NCBI RefSeq assembly: GCF_018780105.1
Contig: NZ_JADMKC010000018.1
Coordinates: 96,060 to 160,059 of the forward strand
Length of the DNA: 64,000 bases
Reading direction: 5' to 3'
Source of the DNA: Thiobacillus sp.
GTDB lineage: Bacteria; Pseudomonadota; Gammaproteobacteria; Burkholderiales; Thiobacillaceae
Shown here: positions 56,605-64,000 of the stretch, one piece after another
Layout of the letters: every line of letters begins with the position of its first letter
Numbering within the stretch: the stretch's first letter is position 1
Program-made: the position numbers and the translations under genes
The notes under the pieces: generated by a model
What the model was told of the DNA's origin: nothing
Databases searched by the model: none
Seen by the model: the letters and a program-made list of their open reading frames with translations, nothing else

Positions 56605-58023
56605 TTACCGCTCCCGTAAACTCTCACTCGTCACCTGCATCAGCGGACTCAGGAAATATTCGATCACCCGCCGTGTGCCGGTCTTGACCTCAACCGTCAC
56701 CGCCATCCCTGGACTGAGTCGTACCGCCTTGTTTTCCACCTGAATCGTGTCTTTGGCGAGCTTCACCCGGGTGGAGTAGATCAGCCCCAGCTTTTCGTCC
56801 TGGATCGCGTCGGATGACACCTGGGTAATCTTGCCGTGGATCGTGCCGTACTTGGTGAAGGGGAAGGTTTCCACTTTCACCTCGGCGTCCTGCCCGGGGT
56901 TCACAAAGCCGATGTCCTTGTTCGGCAGCATGGCCTCAACTTCGAGCACATTCTCTTTGGGCACGATCACCATCAAGGGCTGCGCGGGAGTGACCACGCC
57001 ACCGACGGTACTGACGGCCAGTTGCTGCACCGTGCCTGCGACGGGAGCGGTCATGCGCATCAAGCGGCCGCGCTGGTCGGCTTTGACCCATTCCTGCTCC
57101 AGCGACGCTGCTTTTTGCGCAGCGAGATTGTGCTGATCCAGCAGCTGGCGGCGCGTTTCGGCGGCGAGGGTGGCTTGCTGCTGTTGAACCTCAGCCAACG
57201 CAGCACGGATTTCCATCACTTTGGATCGACTGCTGGCCAGATCCTGCTCCTGTTCGATCCGCGCCTGTTCGCGTTCCAGATAGCCGTGCTGGGAAATGAA
57301 GTTCTCTTTCACCAGCTTCTGGTAATCCTGCGCGCGCTGGCGGGCGATGGGCGCGGTTTGTTCAAGTTTGGTGACCTGCTCCTGGGTGGTCTGGAGTTCA
57401 GCCCGTCGGCGGATGATCTCGTCCTGCAATTGCCGCTGGCGGGCCTGGTATTCCTGGTACTGGCCGGTGGCCTGGCTTTGTTCAGCGAGCAGCCGGGCAG
57501 GATCAACGCCATCCAGCGCTTGCAACCTGGGCGAGGTGCCGTTTGCCAGCGACGTCAACAGGGCTTGTGCTCTCATGGCTTCTAGCCGCGCGGTCAAAGC
57601 TTCGTTGCGCAGCCGTTCGCTGTCGGCGGCAGCGCTGGTGGCATCAAGTTCGATCAGCACCTGGCCCAGTTTGACTTCCTGTCCATCGCGCACGTGGATC
57701 GCTTTGACCACGGCGGTTTCCATCGGCTGGATGACCTTGGTGCGGTCGTTGGGGATAATCTTGCCGACCGCCGTCGCCACCACATCAATGCGGCCGAAGA
57801 TAGCCCACAGCAGCGCGATCAGCGCAAAGGTCATGATGAGCCACAGCGTGATGCGGGGTGCGGGATGCACCGGCGTGTCGCGCAGGGAGAGTGCGGCGGG
57901 TAGGAACTGGGCTTCGTGGGGATGCAGGTCGGGCGCGTCGGTCTCTTTGCGCTGTGACCAGGCGTGGCGGAAGATTTTGGCGTAGCGCTTGAAGAGGTCG
58001 ACGAAGGCGTGGCGTTTTAGCAT
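56605..58023 (-). CDS. hlyD: Type I secretion membrane fusion protein, HlyD family
   Basis: The periplasmic adaptor that links the ABC exporter to an outer membrane TolC-like channel. 472 residues. A short cytoplasmic head is followed by one membrane helix (ITLWLIMTFALIALLWAIFG, about residues 58-78). A lipoyl half-motif, a long coiled coil (about 120-320) and a beta-barrel domain (VAGTVQQLAVSTVGGVVTP onward) follow. The ribosome site is weak. Its partner exporter gene is 594 bases upstream, with brnTA antisense in between, and no TolC gene follows. Confidence 0.94.
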   Translation of the reverse strand: MLKRHAFVDLFKRYAKIFRHAWSQRKETDAPDLHPHEAQFLPAALSLRDTPVHPAPRITLWLIMTFALIALLWAIFGRIDVVATAVGKIIPNDRTKVIQPMETAVVKAIHVRDGQEVKLGQVLIELDATSAAADSERLRNEALTARLEAMRAQALLTSLANGTSPRLQALDGVDPARLLAEQSQATGQYQEYQARQRQLQDEIIRRRAELQTTQEQVTKLEQTAPIARQRAQDYQKLVKENFISQHGYLEREQARIEQEQDLASSRSKVMEIRAALAEVQQQQATLAAETRRQLLDQHNLAAQKAASLEQEWVKADQRGRLMRMTAPVAGTVQQLAVSTVGGVVTPAQPLMVIVPKENVLEVEAMLPNKDIGFVNPGQDAEVKVETFPFTKYGTIHGKITQVSSDAIQDEKLGLIYSTRVKLAKDTIQVENKAVRLSPGMAVTVEVKTGTRRVIEYFLSPLMQVTSESLRER

Positions 58024-58049
58024 GATGTTTTTTTAAGGTTATTTGTCGG

Positions 58050-58078
58050 TTGCTCAATGACCATTCTGTACATACAAT
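58050..58078 (+). promoter_or_regulatory. brnTA promoter with overlapping imperfect palindrome
   Basis: TTGCTC (58050-58055) and TACAAT (58073-58078) are 17 bases apart. The -10 box is part of an imperfect inverted repeat ATTCTGTA-CA-TACAAT (58063-58078), a possible BrnA operator. The predicted transcript start falls at or next to the brnT ATG, giving a nearly leaderless message. Confidence 0.55.
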
Positions 58079-58084
58079 CTGACG

Positions 58085-58366
58085 ATGCGCATCGAATTCG
58101 ATACAGCCAAGAACGAACGGAATATCCACGAGCGCAATTTATCGTTCGAGCGGGCGGCAGATTTCGATTTCGACAGCGCGGAATATCTGACAGACGAGCG
58201 ACACGATTACGGCGAAATACGGATTATTGCTGTGGGTTATCTGGACTGGCGTCTGCATGTCTTGTGCTTTGTGGAAATTGAAAATGGCATCCGAGTCATC
58301 AGTTTTCGCAAGGCCAATTTGAGAGAGGCGAACAAACATGGCAAAGCACTTACCCTTAACCAATAA
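58085..58366 (+). CDS. brnT: BrnT family toxin
   Basis: 93 residues of the BrnT ribonuclease-toxin family. The N-terminal pattern RIEFDTAKNERNIHERNLSF, then FERAADFDF and the ending IRVISFRKANLREANKH, are typical. BrnT cleaves RNA and inhibits translation until bound by BrnA. It overlaps brnA by 29 bases. The pair runs opposite to the secretion genes on both sides. Confidence 0.88.
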   Translation: MRIEFDTAKNERNIHERNLSFERAADFDFDSAEYLTDERHDYGEIRIIAVGYLDWRLHVLCFVEIENGIRVISFRKANLREANKHGKALTLNQ

Positions 58367-58616
58367 AGAAGGCGAAGTCAGGGAACTGACCGAGGAAGAC
58401 TTCAAGCAGGCAATCCCTTTCTCCGGCCTGCCCACATCCCTGAAAACCACCCTTGCGTCCCGCTCGCGCGGTGCACAGAAAGCGCCGCTCAAGGAACGAA
58501 TTACCATCCGGCTCTCGCCCGAGGTAGTCGCGCCGTTCCGGGCGACAGGCGATGGCTGGCAAACCCGACTTGACGCCGCGCTCAAGGATTGGCTTAAAAC
58601 CCATACCCCCGTTTGA
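58338..58616 (+). CDS. brnA: BrnA family antitoxin
   Basis: 92 residues. The C-terminal ribbon-helix-helix-like DNA-binding part contains KERITIRLSPEVVAPFRATG and ends DAALKDWLKTH, as in BrnA antitoxins, which bind BrnT and repress the brnTA promoter. Its stop is two bases from the stop of the convergent exporter gene, with no terminator between them. Confidence 0.87.
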   Translation: MAKHLPLTNKEGEVRELTEEDFKQAIPFSGLPTSLKTTLASRSRGAQKAPLKERITIRLSPEVVAPFRATGDGWQTRLDAALKDWLKTHTPV

Positions 58617-58617
58617 A

Positions 58618-60786
<2,169 letters not shown>

Positions 60787-60811
60787 ACACCACTCAAACT
60801 TCAAAGGAAAT

Positions 60812-60853
60812 GCCCGCTGACCTTTCTCCCATGCAGGAGAAAGGTCAGCGGGC
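60812..60853 (-). terminator. Strong stem-loop between RTX gene and exporter gene
   Basis: A perfect 18-bp stem GCCCGCTGACCTTTCTCC / GGAGAAAGGTCAGCGGGC with a six-base loop. On the minus strand it is followed by ATTTCCTTT, a poor T run. It begins 24 bases after the RTX stop and ends 25 bases before the exporter ATG. It may be a leaky terminator or an mRNA stabiliser. Confidence 0.65.
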
Positions 60854-60877
60854 GGGGTGAAACCTACAACAGCTTGC

Positions 60878-63800
60878 TTACTGCCAGTTGGCTGCGATCA
60901 CCGGGGCCAGCGCGGTCTGGTAGTTGGTCGGCAAGCTGGTCTGCCCGGCGGCCGGTGGCGCAAAGCTGGCCATGGCGTTGACCAGATTCGCAACGTTGCT
61001 GTCGAGCAGGGTCTTGGCGCCGTCGGTGGTTTTGAACTGCTCGACGTGGTTGGCGCTGCCAAGATACCAGTCCTTGACTACCAGTTTGTCGCTGGTGCCG
61101 ATGATGCTGGCCTCCAGGTTGTTGCCGACGTGCTGGAACCAGATCTGGTCGGCGGCGACGCCGGTCAGGAACTGGGCGATGTCGGTGTTGCCTGCGGTGG
61201 CGTCGTTTTCGACTACGGTGTCGGCAGAATAACCACGACCCAGGACGTAGGTGTCGTTGCCTATGCCGCCGGTGAGGGTATCAACACCGCCCAGCCCCGT
61301 CAGACGGTCATCACCCGCATCGCCAATCAGTGTGTCGTTGCCCCAACTGCCTGTCAGGGTGTTGTTCAGGCTATTACCCGTCAGGCTGCCCGCCCAGAAC
61401 GAGCGTGAACCGTTCTCGACGTTGGCCGCCAGAGTGTGGGCTGCTGAGCTAAACACGTAAACCGCGTCCGTGCCTTCGTTGGCGCTCTCGGTTACAACAT
61501 CGCCTGCGCTTTCTATGTAGTAGGTATCGTCACCCACGCCGCCAATCAGAGTATCCGCACCGGCATCGCCATACAGGATGTCGTTGCCACCCAGCCCAAT
61601 CAGGGTGTCGTTGCCTTCGTTGCCATATAGATAATTGTTGGATGCATTGCCGGTGGTCTTCCAGCTACCCGTGCTGTAGCGATAGGCGTATTCAATGTTG
61701 GCCGCCAAGGTGTAATCCGCTGCCTGATAGAACTCGACGGTGTCGGTGCCTTCACCTGCGTTCTCGGTAACGATGTCACCCGCGTTGTCGATAACGTAAT
61801 AATCATCACCCACTCCGCCTATCATCGTGTCCGCACCCACGCCACCATCCAGGCTGTCATTACCCGCTCCACCCGTGAGCACGTTGCTGGCACTGTTGCC
61901 CGTCAAGGTGTTGTCCAGGGCGTTGCCGGTGCCATTGATGGCTGCCGTGCCAGTGAGGTTGAGCGCCTCAACGTTGGCGCCCAGAGTGTAGCTGATCGAA
62001 CTTTCAACCGTGTCCCAATAGCCTTCATTGAGGTTCTCGGTGACGATATCGGTAGCCACATCGACAACGTAAGTATCGTCTCCGGTTCCACCCTGCAGGG
62101 TGTCCGTACCCGCTCCGCCGATAAGGCGATCATTGCCCGCGCCACCAACCAGGGTGTCGTTGCCATAGGCACCTGTCAGCGTATTGTTCAGACTGTTGCC
62201 CGTCAGGCTGCCCGCATTGAACATGCGCACGCCATTCTCGACGTTGGCCGCCAGGGTGTGCGCCACCGTACTCCAGACGTAAACCGTGTCCGTGCCTTCG
62301 TTGGCGTTCTCGGTGACGATATCGCTTGCGTTGTCGACGTAATAGGTGTCGTCGCCCGTGCCACCCTGCATGGTGTCGATGCCCGAGCCGCCCCACAAGA
62401 TGTCATTGCCGCCCAGACCAATCAGGGTGTCTTTACCACTATTGCCATAGAGATAGTTGTTCAGCGCATTGCCAGTGGTCTTCCAGTTGCCCGTGCCGTA
62501 ACGGTAAATCCCTTCAACGTTGGTGCCCAGGATGTAGTCAGCTGCCAGGTAAAGTTCGATGCTGTCGTCGCCTTCGTTGGCGTTTTCGGTGACGATGTCA
62601 CCCGCGTTGTCGACAACGTAATAGTCATCTTCAGTGCCACCAACCATAGTGTCCGCACCCACGCCTCCATCCAGGGTGTCGTAACCCGCTCCACCCGTCA
62701 GCACGTTATTGCCGCTATTGCCAGTAAGCGTGTTGTCCAGGGTGTTACCCGTGCCGTTGATGGCAGCGGTGCCTGTGAGGGTAAGCGCCTCAACGTTGGC
62801 ACCCAGGGTGTAGCTGATCGAACTTTCAACCGTATCCCAATAGCCTTCGTTAAGATTCTCGGTCACCACGTCACCCGCGTTATCGACGACGTAGACGTCA
62901 TCTCCCGCGCCGCCAGCCATGCTGTCAATATCCACGCCACCATCCAGCCGGTCATTGCCTGCACCGCCAATCAGACTATCGTTGCCAGCGCTGCCGGTCA
63001 GCGTGTCTGCGCCTGCGCCGCCGGACAGCACATTGGCCGCGCCATTGCCTGTGAGCATGTTGTTAAGCGCATTGCCTGTTCCATTGACGGCGGCAGTTCC
63101 GGTGAGCGTGAGGCTTTCGAGATTGGCACCCAGCGTGTAGGTAATCGAGGATTGAACGGTATCGATCTCGGTCGCCAGGGTGGAGGTTTCGCTCACACTG
63201 TCGCCCAGGTCGTCTACGACATAAATGTCGTTGCCCACTCCACCAACCAGCGTGTCCGCTCCCAAGCCACCATCCAGCAGGTCGTTACCGCCATTCCCGC
63301 TTAACGCATCATTTCCGGCATACCCCATCAATACGCCATCACCCGAACCTCCAACAAGCGTGTCGGCACTTATGCTACCAAGCAGGACATCCGCTAGCCC
63401 CCACGTCACCCCGTCGCTGAACTTGATCTGTTCGATCTTGTAGCCGGGGTAGCTGCTGTAGAAGAATTCACTGACGCTGACCTGATCCGCCGTGCCGTAC
63501 TTCAACACCAGGTCGTTGCCCTGGCGTTCCAGCGCGGTCAACGCGGTGGAGGCGACGTTGCTGAACTGCACAACGTCGGTGTTGCCTGCGGTGGTGTCGT
63601 AGTCAGTGATGCGATCCACGCCCGCGCCGGTGGCGAACAAATAGGTGTCGTTGCCCGCATCGCCATTCAAGGCGTCGTTGCCGACGCCGCCGACGAGGGT
63701 GTCGGCACCCGCACCGCCGTTCAGGGTGTCGGTGCCGTCCTGGCCAAACAGCGTGTCGTCACCCGTGTTGCCGTTCAGGGTGTCGGTGCCGGTGCCGCCG

Positions 63801-64000
63801 TCGATCAGGTCGTTCAGTGCGCCGCCAGTCAAATTGTCGCTGCCGTCCAGTCCATAGATGCGGTTGGTGCCGTCGTTGTAACCGGTGATCCCATCGTTGC
63901 CCGCCGTGCCGTTGGTGATGACGCGCGCCATGATCGCGGCCTGATCCCACGTCACCCCGTCGCTGAACTTGATCTGTTCGATCTTGTAGCCGGGGTAGCT
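60878..64000 (-). CDS. Large RTX calcium-binding repeat protein, N-terminal part outside the window
   Basis: 1040 codons are visible and open to the right edge, so the start is unknown. Nearly all of it is RTX nonapeptide repeat (for example [20 protein letters not shown]), which binds Ca2+ and folds outside the cell. Interspersed are about seven modules of roughly 91 residues of the type [43 protein letters not shown]. Three of them form an 822-bp unit present twice in tandem. The C-terminus ([20 protein letters not shown] to the end ANWQ) is the HCBP-related region typical of type I secreted proteins. An adhesin, enzyme or toxin head could lie upstream. Confidence 0.92.
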   Translation of the reverse strand, partial: SYPGYKIEQIKFSDGVTWDQAAIMARVITNGTAGNDGITGYNDGTNRIYGLDGSDNLTGGALNDLIDGGTGTDTLNGNTGDDTLFGQDGTDTLNGGAGADTLVGGVGNDALNGDAGNDTYLFATGAGVDRITDYDTTAGNTDVVQFSNVASTALTALERQGNDLVLKYGTADQVSVSEFFYSSYPGYKIEQIKFSDGVTWGLADVLLGSISADTLVGGSGDGVLMGYAGNDALSGNGGNDLLDGGLGADTLVGGVGNDIYVVDDLGDSVSETSTLATEIDTVQSSITYTLGANLESLTLTGTAAVNGTGNALNNMLTGNGAANVLSGGAGADTLTGSAGNDSLIGGAGNDRLDGGVDIDSMAGGAGDDVYVVDNAGDVVTENLNEGYWDTVESSISYTLGANVEALTLTGTAAINGTGNTLDNTLTGNSGNNVLTGGAGYDTLDGGVGADTMVGGTEDDYYVVDNAGDIVTENANEGDDSIELYLAADYILGTNVEGIYRYGTGNWKTTGNALNNYLYGNSGKDTLIGLGGNDILWGGSGIDTMQGGTGDDTYYVDNASDIVTENANEGTDTVYVWSTVAHTLAANVENGVRMFNAGSLTGNSLNNTLTGAYGNDTLVGGAGNDRLIGGAGTDTLQGGTGDDTYVVDVATDIVTENLNEGYWDTVESSISYTLGANVEALNLTGTAAINGTGNALDNTLTGNSASNVLTGGAGNDSLDGGVGADTMIGGVGDDYYVIDNAGDIVTENAGEGTDTVEFYQAADYTLAANIEYAYRYSTGSWKTTGNASNNYLYGNEGNDTLIGLGGNDILYGDAGADTLIGGVGDDTYYIESAGDVVTESANEGTDAVYVFSSAAHTLAANVENGSRSFWAGSLTGNSLNNTLTGSWGNDTLIGDAGDDRLTGLGGVDTLTGGIGNDTYVLGRGYSADTVVENDATAGNTDIAQFLTGVAADQIWFQHVGNNLEASIIGTSDKLVVKDWYLGSANHVEQFKTTDGAKTLLDSNVANLVNAMASFAPPAAGQTSLPTNYQTALAPVIAANWQ
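61265..62908 (-). repeat. 822-bp tandem duplication inside the RTX gene
   Basis: The motif AACTTTCAACCG (plus strand) recurs at 61999 and 62821, exactly 822 bases or 274 codons apart, and the order of the three ~91-residue modules around it ([41 protein letters not shown]) is the same in both copies. Boundaries are approximate. Confidence 0.8.
63946..64000 (-). repeat. Exact 55-bp repeat, copy at the window edge (pairs with 63400-63454)
   Basis: Bases 63946-64000 are identical to 63400-63454, 546 bases (182 codons) away, both in frame and coding [17 protein letters not shown]. The match is cut by the window end, so it is probably longer. Confidence 0.9.

Noticed and set aside
62258..63304. 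Plus-strand open frames across the RTX gene, and a CRISPR-like look of the repeats
   Set aside because: The repeats are in-frame RTX codons on the minus strand without constant-length unique spacers; the plus-strand frame is their shadow.

Overview
The window is about 64 kb of GC-rich chromosome from a betaproteobacterium. The gene order (rpsB-tsf-pyrH-frr-uppS-cdsA-dxr-rseP-bamA-skp-lpxD-fabZ-lpxA-lpxB-rnhB, and gyrA-serC-serA-pheA-hisC-tyrA-aroA-cmk-rpsA-ihfB-lapA-lapB-pyrF), a PEP-CTERM protein and an LPS-type envelope all fit a Thiobacillus-like or other Nitrosomonadales organism. That placement is an inference from gene content and was not tested by a search.

Layout, left to right. 1-3051: the kdp potassium-pump operon on the minus strand (small peptide, kdpF, kdpA, kdpB), cut by the left edge, with its control region at 3052-3462. 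3463-9289: radA, cysM, ugd, pyrF, lapB and lapA, minus strand. 9434-21387: a dense run of minus-strand genes read from gyrA through serine, aromatic amino acid and histidinol-phosphate aminotransferase genes into cmk, rpsA and ihfB, with many stop/start overlaps. 21487-25039: plus-strand mtaD-type deaminase, ubiG, gph, a SirB2 protein and the tmRNA gene ssrA. 25147-28499: a secreted nuclease and clpB, minus strand. 28571-30739: nadC, a GNAT protein and a periplasmic ATP-dependent DNA ligase, plus strand. 30743-36092: pgeF, a short MITE-like insertion, rluD, bamD, a PII protein, nadE and a PaiB-like protein. 36093-42322: sucCD, a DUF482-type acyltransferase, a PEP-CTERM metalloprotease, a cation antiporter, a thioredoxin-like protein and a CopD-type membrane protein. 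42334-56416: the conserved envelope and translation cluster from rpsB down to rnhB. 56605-64000: a type I secretion locus with a large RTX repeat protein that runs off the right edge, its ABC exporter and its HlyD adaptor, with a BrnT/BrnA toxin-antitoxin pair lying antisense between exporter and adaptor.

Most of the window is core metabolism and envelope building. The parts that look acquired or variable are the type I secretion/RTX locus with its embedded toxin-antitoxin pair and an 822-bp internal tandem duplication, and the 234-bp inverted-repeat element inserted exactly at the start codon of pgeF. I saw no CRISPR array, rRNA, ordinary tRNA, prophage or complete insertion sequence. No wholly new system is evident. 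The strongest leads are the organisation of the RTX locus and the pgeF insertion.
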